A DNA stretch of 7,768 nt from Comamonas sp. (lineage in GTDB: Bacteria; Pseudomonadota; Gammaproteobacteria; Burkholderiales; Burkholderiaceae_C). Under the pieces are notes generated by a model. It had not been told where the DNA came from, ran no database searches, and saw only the letters and a list, made by a program, of their open reading frames with translations. The DNA lies in NCBI GenBank assembly GCA_019236485.1, contig JAFAIY010000427.1:1-7768 (forward strand). The letters are read 5' to 3'. Within the stretch, counting starts at the first letter, position 1, and every line of letters starts with the position of its first letter. Shown one piece after another: positions 1 through 6,517 of the stretch. The position numbers and the translations under genes are program-made.

Positions 1-84
1 GGCAAGCCCGCCGAGATCCAGGTGAACCAGCGCGTGCTGGACGCCTATCTGGGCGGTGGCGACGACGAGGAGGCCGCAGCATGA
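1..84 (+). CDS. C-terminal end of LivG-like ABC transporter ATPase (partial)
   Basis: Frame 1 is open from the window edge to a TGA at 82-84 and encodes only the last 27 residues. They include VLDAYLGGG (residues 13-21 of the fragment), which matches the usual C-terminal ending of LivG-type ATPases of the branched-chain amino acid (HAAT) importer family, where an E/DAYLG motif closes the nucleotide-binding domain. No catalytic motif lies inside the window. The stop overlaps the start of the next ATPase gene as ATGA, the standard livG-livF arrangement, which supports translational coupling and the assignment. The acidic/alanine tail (DDEEAAA) also supplies the Shine-Dalgarno of the next gene. 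The substrate cannot be told from this fragment. Confidence 0.8.
   Translation, partial: GKPAEIQVNQRVLDAYLGGGDDEEAAA
67..73 (+). promoter_or_regulatory. Shine-Dalgarno of livF
   Basis: GAGGAGG lies 7 bases before the ATG at 81, inside the last codons (Asp-Glu-Glu) of the upstream livG-like gene. With the ATGA stop/start overlap this points to coupled translation of the two ATPase subunits. Confidence 0.8.
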
Positions 85-827
85 GCGAGCAGAAATTGCT
101 GGAACTGCGCGGCCTCAGCGTCTCCTACGGCCCTGTGGAGGCGGTGCATCAGGTCGATCTGGAGGTGCGCTGCGGCGAGATCGTGACCGTGATCGGCCCA
201 AATGGTGCGGGCAAGACCACACTGCTGTCCGCGGCCATGGGTCTGCTGGCCTCCAGGGGCGAGATCGCTCTCGACGGCCAGCACATTGCCCGGCCCTCGG
301 TGGAGGCCATGGTGGCGCACGGCGTGGCCCTGGTACCTGAAAAGCGCGAGCTGTTCGGCGAGATGTCGGTGGAAGACAATCTGCTGCTGGGTGGTTTTTC
401 GCTGTGGCGCAAGGGCCGGCGCGACCAGGGCGCGCGCATGGAAGAGGTCTTCGCCATCTTTCCGCGCCTCAAGGAGCGCCGGGCGCAACTGGCCTCCACG
501 CTCTCGGGCGGCGAGCGGCAGATGCTGGCCATAGGCCGTGCGCTCATGGCCAGACCGCGCCTGCTGATGCTGGATGAGCCTTCTCTGGGTCTGGCGCCGC
601 TGATCGTCAAGGAGGTGCTGCAGGTGGTGGCCAGCCTGCGCAACCATGGGGTCTCGGTGCTGCTGGTGGAGCAGAACGCGCGCGCGGCGCTCAAGGTGGC
701 CGACCGCGCCTATGTGCTGGAGATGGGGGCCGTGGCGCTCACGGGCCAGGCCAGGGATTTGCTGGGCGACCAGCGCATCATCGACACCTATCTGGGCATG
801 GGCAACAAGGCGGCCGAAACCGTCTGA
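81..827 (+). CDS. livF: LivF-like branched-chain amino acid ABC transporter ATP-binding protein
   Basis: This 248-residue protein is a complete ABC ATPase of the LivF type, the cytoplasmic subunit that with LivG powers import through the LivHM permeases. Walker A is GPNGAGKT at 39-46, the signature is LSGGE at 141-145, and Walker B is LLMLDEPSLGL at 161-171. The switch region reads LVEQNA at 195-200, where LivF proteins carry Gln in place of the H-loop His. VPEKRELF at 86-93 corresponds to the LivF VPEGR segment at the Q-loop. Length and order are normal for the family. The ATG at 81 overlaps the upstream stop, and GAGGAGG (67-73) sits 7 bases before it, so the start is secure. Substrate specificity depends on the binding protein, which is outside the window: Leu/Ile/Val is the default, but amides, urea or aromatic acids are possible in comamonads. 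Confidence 0.93.
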   Translation: MSEQKLLELRGLSVSYGPVEAVHQVDLEVRCGEIVTVIGPNGAGKTTLLSAAMGLLASRGEIALDGQHIARPSVEAMVAHGVALVPEKRELFGEMSVEDNLLLGGFSLWRKGRRDQGARMEEVFAIFPRLKERRAQLASTLSGGERQMLAIGRALMARPRLLMLDEPSLGLAPLIVKEVLQVVASLRNHGVSVLLVEQNARAALKVADRAYVLEMGAVALTGQARDLLGDQRIIDTYLGMGNKAAETV

Positions 828-846
828 GCTGCCGCTACCGCGCCTG

Positions 847-873
847 AAACGCAGCCCTTGGGCTGCGTTTTTT
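847..873 (+). terminator. Rho-independent terminator of the liv operon
   Basis: AAACGCAGCC (847-856) pairs perfectly with GGCTGCGTTT (861-870) around a CTTG loop, and the run of T continues to 873. It starts 20 bases after the livF stop and precedes the olsB promoter region, so it should isolate the two transcription units. This is a textbook intrinsic terminator for the plus strand. The A residues at the 5' foot could also provide a weak U-tract on the minus strand. Confidence 0.92.
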
Positions 874-881
874 ATGGCCCC

Positions 882-937
882 ATGTCATGCAAGCGTCATG
901 GAAGTGACGCGCAGGCTTCATCTGGGTTTTCCACAAT
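882..937 (+). promoter_or_regulatory. Putative PhoB-box promoter of olsB
   Basis: ATGTCAT (882-888), a 4-base spacer and GCGTCAT (893-899) form a 7-4-7 direct repeat. It matches the PhoB consensus half-site CTGTCAT at 6 of 7 and 5 of 7 positions. Two further units in the same 11-base phase are degenerate: GTGACGC at 904-910 and GCTTCAT at 915-921, the latter keeping TCAT. CACAAT at 932-937 (4 of 6 matches to TATAAT) lies 10 bases after the last repeat, with no recognisable -35 hexamer 17 bases upstream. That is the usual design of PhoB-activated sigma70 promoters, in which the box replaces the -35. Predicted transcription starts near 944, giving a leader of about 65 bases. The repeat is seen directly; PhoB binding is inferred, helped by the known phosphate-starvation control of ornithine lipid synthesis in several bacteria. 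Confidence 0.55.
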
Positions 938-994
938 GACGGCACGCAGACACACCGCGTGGCACAGGCAGGCCACCAACTGCGTCCAACACTG

Positions 995-1000
995 AGAGGA
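995..1000 (+). promoter_or_regulatory. Ribosome binding site of olsB
   Basis: AGAGGA is placed 8 bases before the ATG at 1009, which fixes the start used for the olsB-like gene. Confidence 0.7.
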
Positions 1001-1008
1001 AAGCAGAC

Positions 1009-1860
1009 ATGAGGCATCCCGAGGTACTTGATGCGCTGAACCAGCAGGCCATCACCGCACCACAGTCAGCACTTGCCCCGCTTTCTTCCCGCCCCGCACC
1101 GGCACCCGCTTTGCGCCTGCAGGTGCGCTGGGCACACCATCTGGATGAAGTCCGCCAGGCCCAGCGCCTGCGCTACCAGGTGTTCGCCGAGGAGATGGGC
1201 GCCGTGCTGCCGACTCCGGTGGCCGGCCACGACATCGATGCTTTCGACGATTTCTGCGAACACCTGATGGTCTGCGACGAAGAGCAGGACCGGGTGATAG
1301 GCACTTATCGCCTGCTGACACCCGCCCAGGCGCTGCGCGCCGGCGGCCTGTACAGCGATCAGGAGTTCGACCTGACGCCCATCAATGCCTGGCGCGGCCA
1401 GATGGTGGAGCTGGGCCGCAGCTGCGTGCACGCGGAACACCGCCAGGGCGGCGTGATCCTCGCGCTCTGGGGGGCGCTGGCCGAATTCATGCAGCGCAAC
1501 CGGCTCGAGGCCATGGTCGGCTGCGCCAGCATTCCCATGCAGTACCCGGGCCTGGCCCATGGCGAAGGTCCGGCGCGCATCTGGCAGCAGCTGCGCCACA
1601 GCCATCTGGCCGAGCCCGAGCTCCAGGTTCGCCCCCGCGTGGCCCTGCCCGAGGAGCTAGCCCATATCAGCGACGTCGCCACGGACACGCTGAAAGTGGA
1701 GCCGCCAGCGCTGATCCAGGGCTATCTGCGCGCCGGCGCCAAGGTGCTGGGGGCGCCGGCCTGGGACAGCGACTTCAACACGGCGGACCTGCCCATCATG
1801 ATGCGCATGCAGGATCTGCCGTCGCGCTATCGGCGATTGTTTGGCCGCGGCAAGAACTGA
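1009..1860 (+). CDS. olsB: L-ornithine N-alpha-acyltransferase, OlsB-like (GNAT fold)
   Basis: The 283-residue protein resembles the OlsB/COG3176 family ('putative hemolysin' in older annotations). OlsB transfers a 3-hydroxyacyl chain from acyl carrier protein to the alpha-amino group of ornithine, making lyso-ornithine lipid at the cytoplasmic membrane. Family landmarks visible are LRYQVFAEEMGA (54-65), the acidic HDIDAFDDFCEHL stretch (74-86), RVIGTYRLL (95-103), VELGRSCVH (133-141) and GCASIPM (171-177). Residues 15-36 are a Pro/Ala/Ser-rich low-complexity extension, so the conserved domain starts near residue 37. The start has a good ribosome site. The gene stands alone between a terminator and a convergent gene. 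No PlsC-type OlsA partner, needed for the second acylation, is in the window. A related N-acyl amino acid synthase with another amino acid substrate cannot be excluded. Confidence 0.8.
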   Translation: MRHPEVLDALNQQAITAPQSALAPLSSRPAPAPALRLQVRWAHHLDEVRQAQRLRYQVFAEEMGAVLPTPVAGHDIDAFDDFCEHLMVCDEEQDRVIGTYRLLTPAQALRAGGLYSDQEFDLTPINAWRGQMVELGRSCVHAEHRQGGVILALWGALAEFMQRNRLEAMVGCASIPMQYPGLAHGEGPARIWQQLRHSHLAEPELQVRPRVALPEELAHISDVATDTLKVEPPALIQGYLRAGAKVLGAPAWDSDFNTADLPIMMRMQDLPSRYRRLFGRGKN

Positions 1861-1892
1861 GATTCGATACAGCAGTCTCGCACGTGGGGCCG

Positions 1893-1920
1893 AAAAAGGT
1901 CTGCGGCCCTGCCGCAGACC
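1893..1920 (-). terminator. Terminator of the minus-strand membrane-protein gene
   Basis: A perfect 10-bp stem, GGTCTGCGGC (1898-1907) with GCCGCAGACC (1911-1920), encloses a 3-base loop. On the minus strand it is followed by five T (the A run at 1893-1897). It begins 18 bases after the stop of the minus-strand gene at 1939. On the plus strand the hairpin follows the olsB stop by 37 bases but has no T run after it, so it is directional for the minus strand and at best a weak barrier for olsB transcripts. Confidence 0.85.
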
Positions 1921-1938
1921 CGGTGGCAAGCACTGCTC

Positions 1939-2454
1939 TCACGAGGCATGGGCTGTTTCATCGTCCAGGCCTTCGGCGAACAGGCCCATAGCCGAAATTC
2001 CCAGGCCCAGCATGATGAAGACATAGGCGGCGGTGGCCAGGCCCAGGCTCAGGCTGTAAGCCCATTGCAGGACGGAGCAGGCCAGGCCCCAGTGCTCGTA
2101 AAGAATGCTGCACTGGCTGCTGGCCGGCATATGCACATACCAGGTGATGGCAATCCACATCAGCACCAGCATCTCGACGATGGTGCGCAGCTTGTGCGGC
2201 GGCGTCTGATGTGCATTCAGCAGCAGCACCAGGGGAATGGCGCCGCCCCACACAAACATCATCAGCCAGCTGGCGGCCGGCATCAGGGCCAGAACATGCT
2301 GCAGCCAAGCCATCTTGGGCAGCTCGTTGATGGCGGCCAGAACGTCCCAGACGAAAGGCAGGGCCAGGCCTGCGATCGCCAAGCTGGCCAGCGCCAGAGC
2401 GCGCAAAAAATGGCGTTGCTTGTGGGCGGGGTGTTGGGTGGCGTCGTCAGGCAT
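1939..2454 (-). CDS. Uncharacterised four-helix membrane protein
   Basis: I do not recognise this 171-residue protein. It has four hydrophobic segments at about 17-37, 57-80, 91-109 and 128-157, with basic residues before helix 1 (HKQR, 11-14) and between helices 2 and 3 (HKLR, 87-90). By the positive-inside rule both ends are cytoplasmic. This puts the loop between helices 3 and 4 (about 110-127) in the periplasm, and that loop holds the only two cysteines, Cys115 and Cys126. Aromatic residues are frequent (WYVHMP, EHWGLAC). The start is firmly set by a near-ideal Shine-Dalgarno. The gene lies 145 bases downstream of the disulfide reductase gene on the same strand and ends at a strong terminator, so it may be the last gene of that transcript. 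A role as substrate or partner of the reductase is speculation. Confidence 0.8.
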   Translation of the reverse strand: MPDDATQHPAHKQRHFLRALALASLAIAGLALPFVWDVLAAINELPKMAWLQHVLALMPAASWLMMFVWGGAIPLVLLLNAHQTPPHKLRTIVEMLVLMWIAITWYVHMPASSQCSILYEHWGLACSVLQWAYSLSLGLATAAYVFIMLGLGISAMGLFAEGLDDETAHAS

Positions 2455-2457
2455 GGC

Positions 2458-2467
2458 TCACCTCCTT
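2458..2467 (-). promoter_or_regulatory. Exceptionally strong Shine-Dalgarno
   Basis: On the minus strand AAGGAGGTGA (2467 to 2458) is complementary over ten consecutive bases to the conserved anti-Shine-Dalgarno end of 16S rRNA. The AAGGAGG core ends 6 bases before the ATG at 2454-2452. No other start in the window has such a match. It shows that this small gene is really translated and probably efficiently. Confidence 0.85.
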
Positions 2468-2599
2468 GTGGTTCCGGCGGGCCGCAGCGGTCGACGCATG
2501 CAAGGCGGGCAAGAGCAGAAAACTGCGGTGGCGCCTGGGTTGTGGGCGCTTCCAGTCTAGACCGTTTGCCGCCTCCGCGCCAGAGGATGGCTGCTGCGC

Positions 2600-4867
2600 C
2601 TACAGCAGTTTGAGCGCATCCAGAAGCTCGCTCCTGGTGAGCAGCTCGGTCATGACCACGGGAGGCTTGCCCGGCGCATACAGCACATAGACGGGCACGC
2701 CGTTGCGGCCCAGCTCATACAGGGCCTGGGTGATGGCCGGGTCCTGGCGCGTCCAGTCGGCGCGCAGCAGCTGCACCTGGTGCTGCTCGAAGGCGCTCAG
2801 CACTTCGGCGCTGTTCAGCGTGGTGCGCTTGTTGACCTGGCAGGTCACGCACCAAGCGGCGGTGAAGTCCACAAACACGGGGCGATTGGCCGCCTGCAGC
2901 GACTTGAGCTTCTCTGCCGACCAGGGTTGCCAGAGCTCGCTGGTTTCGCTCTGCGCCGCGGCAGGCGGCTGGGCACCGAGCAGCGGCAGGGCGTGATAGC
3001 CGATGCCGGCGGTCAGCAACAGGGTCAGGCCGGTGAGCACGACGCGGCTTCTGCCGACCAGGCTCAGGGCCCAGACCAAGGCCGCCAGAACCAGCAGCAG
3101 GGCCAGCAGCGCCGCCGCAGCGTCCACGCCGCTTTGATGGCCCAGCACCCAGACCAGCCAGATTACGGTGGCAAACATGGGGAAGGCCATGGCATGACGG
3201 AAGGTCTGCATCCAGGCGCCGGGCCGGGGCAGCCAGCCCACTACGGCGGGCCAGAAGCTGGCCAGCACATAGGGCAGTGCCATGCCTATGCCCAGGGCCG
3301 CAAACACGGTGAGCGCCTGCGCCATGGGCATGTCGATCGCAAAGCCCAGCGAGGCGCCCATGAACGGCGCCGTGCAGGGCGAGGCAATGGCCACGGCCAG
3401 CACGCCGGAGAGGAAGGAGTCCAGCACGGGGCTGCGCAGCTGCAGGCCGGCCAGCCCGCCGGGCAGCATATTGCCGAACTCGAAAAAGCCCGCCAGATTC
3501 AGGCCCAGCACCGTGAACAGCGCGGCCAGCAGCGCCACGACCACGGGCGACTGCAGCTGGAAGCCCCAGCCCAGCTGCTGGCCCGCGGCGCGCAGGCCCA
3601 GCAGCAGGGCGCCCAGGGCCAGAAAGGACAGCACCATGCCCGCCGCATAGGCCAGGCCGCTCAGGCGCTGGGTGCGCCGGCTCTGGCCATGGCCCGCAAA
3701 GCCCAGCACCTTGATGGCCAGCACCGGGAATACGCAGGGCATGAGATTGAGGATCAGGCCGCCGATCAGTCCTCCCAGCAGTGCGCCCCAGAGATCGGTG
3801 GCGCTTGCGGCGGCGGGGGCCGGCATGGAGGTCGCAGCCTTGTTGGCCTCGAGTGCGGCGGCCAGGGCCGGCGAGACGCTGGCGACGGTCGCCGGCGTCC
3901 ACTGCCCGTCCACAGCCAGCGTGCTGCGCCAGGCAGTGACTTCGCCCCGGTCCAGCGCCGCGGCGCGCTCGCCCGCGGGCAGGGCCAGCACGATGGCCAG
4001 CTGCTTGGGGGTATCGCCGCGCAGCTCGGACAGCGGCAGGCCTTCGGCGACCCAGGTATCGCCCTCCCAGCGCTGCTGCCAGTCCTTGCCGGACTCGGCC
4101 GCATGCCTGAAGGTCTCGGCATTTTCGGGATAGAACTCCAGGGTCTTGCCCTTTAGCGCCGCGGGCAGGCCGGGAACGCGCAGGCTCAGGCGCTCATCGG
4201 GCTGCTTGGCGCTGCCGTCGCCCGGCTTGACGAGGGCCTGGCCCTGCTCCTTGAGGCTGGCCGGCTGCTGTGCTTGGGCCTTGAGAAAGTCCTCGCTGTG
4301 GGTGGCCGTCGTGCCCTGCACGGGAATCTGCAGCGTGAACTCGCCGTTCTCGGGAATGCATTCCACGCGGCAGATCAGCCAGCTGGCCGATAGCCGCAGC
4401 TCGACCATGCCCGAGGCCGGAGCCTTGAAGTCGGGAGCGACCTTGACGGGCACGGGCAGCAGCACGGATTTTTCGTAGCCGTAGTTGACCAGCGGGCCCA
4501 CGCGCAGGACATGGGGCACGGGCCAGTCTATGGGGCCGGCGCTCAGGCCCGCGGGCAACTGCCACTGCAGCTCGGTAGGCAGGCCGGAGTCCCCCGCGTT
4601 CTTCCAGTAGGTATGCCAGCCCGGCTCATGCTCGAGCTTGAGGCCCAGCCAGAACGTCTGGCCCGCGGCCACGCCCTCGGGCGCCTGGGCGACCAGCTCG
4701 GCGCGCACCCGCGGTGTCTGCACCACGGCCGCAGCGGCCGAGGTTTTGAGATGAATTTGCGCGAAAGCGCTGGTGGATATTGCGCTTGCAGCTATCAAAA
4801 ACAGGGCGTACAGCCAGAGCACTAGCGGCTGGCGGCGGGCGTGGATTGAAAAATGTGCGGACTGCAT
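2600..4867 (-). CDS. dsbD: ScsB-like DsbD family transmembrane thiol-disulfide reductase
   Basis: This 755-residue protein carries electrons from cytoplasmic thioredoxin across the inner membrane to periplasmic reductases. A basic N-terminus and hydrophobic core end at a likely signal peptidase site, SAFA-Q (after residue 36). Residues 37-340 form a large periplasmic domain with the cysteine pair CRVEC (166, 170). Residues 355-630 are the roughly eight-helix DsbD core, with its redox cysteines in LMPCVFPVL (378) and ASPCTAPF (498). Residues 640-755 are a periplasmic thioredoxin-like domain with WCVTC (673, 676) and cis-proline loop GVP (723-725). These six are the only cysteines. At 755 residues, with a roughly 300-residue N-terminal domain, it is longer than classical DsbD (about 570-600) and closer to ScsB. 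The start is the ATG ahead of the signal peptide; its ribosome site (AAGG) is weak and close. Confidence 0.9.
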   Translation of the reverse strand: MQSAHFSIHARRQPLVLWLYALFLIAASAISTSAFAQIHLKTSAAAAVVQTPRVRAELVAQAPEGVAAGQTFWLGLKLEHEPGWHTYWKNAGDSGLPTELQWQLPAGLSAGPIDWPVPHVLRVGPLVNYGYEKSVLLPVPVKVAPDFKAPASGMVELRLSASWLICRVECIPENGEFTLQIPVQGTTATHSEDFLKAQAQQPASLKEQGQALVKPGDGSAKQPDERLSLRVPGLPAALKGKTLEFYPENAETFRHAAESGKDWQQRWEGDTWVAEGLPLSELRGDTPKQLAIVLALPAGERAAALDRGEVTAWRSTLAVDGQWTPATVASVSPALAAALEANKAATSMPAPAAASATDLWGALLGGLIGGLILNLMPCVFPVLAIKVLGFAGHGQSRRTQRLSGLAYAAGMVLSFLALGALLLGLRAAGQQLGWGFQLQSPVVVALLAALFTVLGLNLAGFFEFGNMLPGGLAGLQLRSPVLDSFLSGVLAVAIASPCTAPFMGASLGFAIDMPMAQALTVFAALGIGMALPYVLASFWPAVVGWLPRPGAWMQTFRHAMAFPMFATVIWLVWVLGHQSGVDAAAALLALLLVLAALVWALSLVGRSRVVLTGLTLLLTAGIGYHALPLLGAQPPAAAQSETSELWQPWSAEKLKSLQAANRPVFVDFTAAWCVTCQVNKRTTLNSAEVLSAFEQHQVQLLRADWTRQDPAITQALYELGRNGVPVYVLYAPGKPPVVMTELLTRSELLDALKLL

Positions 4868-4966
4868 GACCTTGATGAGAGCCTGAGGCGGTGATTTGGT
4901 TCCGGAAGCGCGGGGGCGGCCCCAGTATCGCGAGCCCGGATTAAGCCTGCATGAGATGCCACGGCG

Positions 4967-6451
4967 CTATTTGTCTGCGGCCGGGGCCGGGTCTGCGGCG
5001 GGCTTCGGCTGGGGGGCCGAGGCCGCCATGCTGCGCGGCAGTATGTGTGCCCTGCGCCAGTTGCCCCAGCGGTAATAGGCCAGCGTCATCAGCATGGAGC
5101 ACAGGGAGCTGATGGGAAAGCTCCACCAGATCGCATCGACGCCCAGCATGGGCTGCAGCCACCGGGCCAGGGGCACGCGTATGCCCCACATGGCGATGGC
5201 CAGGATGAGCAGCGGCGCCATGACGGCGCCCGTGGAGCGCACCACGCCGGCCAGCACAAAGGTCACGCCGAAGAACAGAAAGGAGCCGATGGCGATATGG
5301 TTGAGATGGCGCGCGACCTCCAGCGAGGCGCTGCCGGAGGGCAGAAACCAGCCCAGCACCAGGCGGTCCAGCAGCACGATGAGCACGATCAGTCCGCCCG
5401 TCATCACGATATTGCCCAGCATGCCGGCACGCGCCGTGGCGTTCACCCGCCTCCACAGGCCGGCGCCGACGTTCTGCGCGGCCATGGAGGAGCAGGCCGC
5501 ACCTATGGCCATGGCCGGCATCTGCACATAGGTCCACAGCTGCAGCGCCGCGCTATAGGCCGAGGCGGTCTGCACGCCATGCACATTGACCAGGGAGATC
5601 ATGGCAATCATGGCCAGCGAGATCATCACGATCTGCATGCCCATGGGCAGGCCTTTGACGACCAGGGTGCGCACTATCGCCATATCGGGCAGGAACAGGC
5701 CGAACTGCCTGCGCCCTATCCACAGCGGATGGCGCCGCCAGCGCAGCCAGCAGACCAGGGCCACGAAGCTCAGGCCGTTGGCGATCAGGGTGGCCAGGGC
5801 CGAGCCCTGTATGCCCAGCCGCGGCACCGGGCCCCAGCCAAAGATCAGCAGCGGGTTGAGGGCCATGTCCAGCACCACGACCAGCAGCAGAAACCAGAAC
5901 GGCGTTCGGGTATCGCCGGCGCCGCGCAGGGCTGCGGTCACGAAGGTGAACATGAACAGCATGGGCAGGGCCAGGAAGATGATCTTCAGATAGGCCTCGG
6001 CCAGGGGCAGGGCGGCCTCGGGCGTGCTCATCCACTGCATCAGGTGGCGCGCCAGCGGCCAGCCCAGCAGCGCGACCAGCGTCGAGACCACGGCGAAGAA
6101 GGTGGCGCTGCTGCCCAGGATGCGCTTGGCCTGGCCTAGGTCGTGCGCGCCCATGGACTGGGCGATCAGGATATTGGTGGCCATGCTGATGCCGAACATC
6201 GCGCCTATCAGCGCAAACATGATGTTGTTGGCATTGGCGGTGGCCGTCAGCGCGGCCTCGCCCAGGTGGCCGCCGACCCAGACGGCATTGACCGAGCCGT
6301 TGAGCGACTGCAGCACATTGCCGGCCAGAATGGGCAGCGCAAAGACCAGCAGGGTGCTGGCGATGGGGCCCTGGGTCAGATCCCGGGTCGGCGACCTGGG
6401 TTTGGCGTGGGTTGCGTCCTGGCGCTGGACGCTTGCGGAGGCTTCGGACAT
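4967..6451 (-). CDS. MATE family multidrug/toxin efflux transporter
   Basis: The 494-residue protein is a MATE antiporter of the bacterial NorM/DinF type, which exports cationic or other organic compounds in exchange for Na+ or H+. It has about 12 hydrophobic segments in two homologous halves. The first contains LTQGPIASTLLVFALPIL (25-42), VWVGGHLGEAALTA (57-70), AQSMGAHDLGQAKR (97-110) and AALRGAGDTRTPFW (173-186). The second contains KGLPMGMQIVMISLA (266-280), AAQNVGAGLWRRVN (324-337) and GVVRSTGAVMAPLL (402-415). The frame stays open far upstream, but that part is antisense to the creatininase gene and has no MATE homology. The Met at 6451, 24 residues before the first conserved motif, is the credible start. 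It has no Shine-Dalgarno. The C-terminus is an Ala/Pro/Lys tail (478-494). The exported substrate is unknown; the downstream reductase gene starts 99 bases beyond the stop. Confidence 0.92.
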   Translation of the reverse strand: MSEASASVQRQDATHAKPRSPTRDLTQGPIASTLLVFALPILAGNVLQSLNGSVNAVWVGGHLGEAALTATANANNIMFALIGAMFGISMATNILIAQSMGAHDLGQAKRILGSSATFFAVVSTLVALLGWPLARHLMQWMSTPEAALPLAEAYLKIIFLALPMLFMFTFVTAALRGAGDTRTPFWFLLLVVVLDMALNPLLIFGWGPVPRLGIQGSALATLIANGLSFVALVCWLRWRRHPLWIGRRQFGLFLPDMAIVRTLVVKGLPMGMQIVMISLAMIAMISLVNVHGVQTASAYSAALQLWTYVQMPAMAIGAACSSMAAQNVGAGLWRRVNATARAGMLGNIVMTGGLIVLIVLLDRLVLGWFLPSGSASLEVARHLNHIAIGSFLFFGVTFVLAGVVRSTGAVMAPLLILAIAMWGIRVPLARWLQPMLGVDAIWWSFPISSLCSMLMTLAYYRWGNWRRAHILPRSMAASAPQPKPAADPAPAADK

Positions 6452-6457
6452 GGTCCG

Positions 6458-6463
6458 ATTGTG
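6458..6463 (-). promoter_or_regulatory. Putative -10 element of MATE gene, leaderless arrangement
   Basis: On the minus strand CACAAT (4 of 6 matches to TATAAT) lies 6 bases before the MATE ATG at 6451, so transcription would start at or next to the ATG. A possible -35, CCGACA (6488 to 6483, 4 of 6 matches), is at a long 19-base spacing. The hexamers are seen; promoter activity is inferred. Confidence 0.35.
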
Positions 6464-6505
6464 AGGCCTGCGGCCCGAGTCGTGTCGGCGTTCTGCGGAG
6501 GCGGC

Positions 6506-6511
6506 TACGAT
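6506..6511 (+). promoter_or_regulatory. Putative -10 element of creatininase-family gene, leaderless arrangement
   Basis: TACGAT (4 of 6 matches to TATAAT) ends 6 bases before the ATG at 6518, which places the expected transcription start at the ATG itself. The only purine-rich run, GGAGG at 6497-6501, is 16 bases upstream of the ATG and too far to act as its ribosome site. No good -35 is visible (best GTGTCG at 6482-6487 with 18-base spacing, 3 of 6 matches). Confidence 0.35.
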
Positions 6512-6517
6512 GGCGGC

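Noticed and set aside
663..683. LivF switch region with Gln instead of the H-loop His (VEQN)
   Set aside because: This substitution is normal for LivF-type ATPases and does not indicate a dead ATPase.
2554..2582. TAGACT on the minus strand as a promoter for the unknown membrane protein
   Set aside because: The hexamer matches a -10 at 4 of 6 positions, but no -35 is visible at the proper distance; it overlaps a GTCTAGAC palindrome and could be chance.
2780..4156. 458-codon open frame antisense to the reductase gene
   Set aside because: Gln/Gly/His-rich composition, no domain, no ribosome site; it mirrors codon bias of the real minus-strand gene in high-GC DNA.
4912..4924. GC-rich GGGGCCGCCCC repeat between MATE and reductase genes as a terminator
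   Set aside because: The stem is very short and has no T run on either strand.
4924..4929. GATACT on the minus strand as a -10 for the reductase gene
   Set aside because: 4 of 6 matches but no -35 at 16-18 bases; insufficient to call a promoter, so co-transcription with the MATE gene stays open.
5045..6139. 364-codon plus-strand open frame inside the MATE gene
   Set aside because: His/Gln/Gly-rich shadow frame opposite a clear 12-helix transporter.
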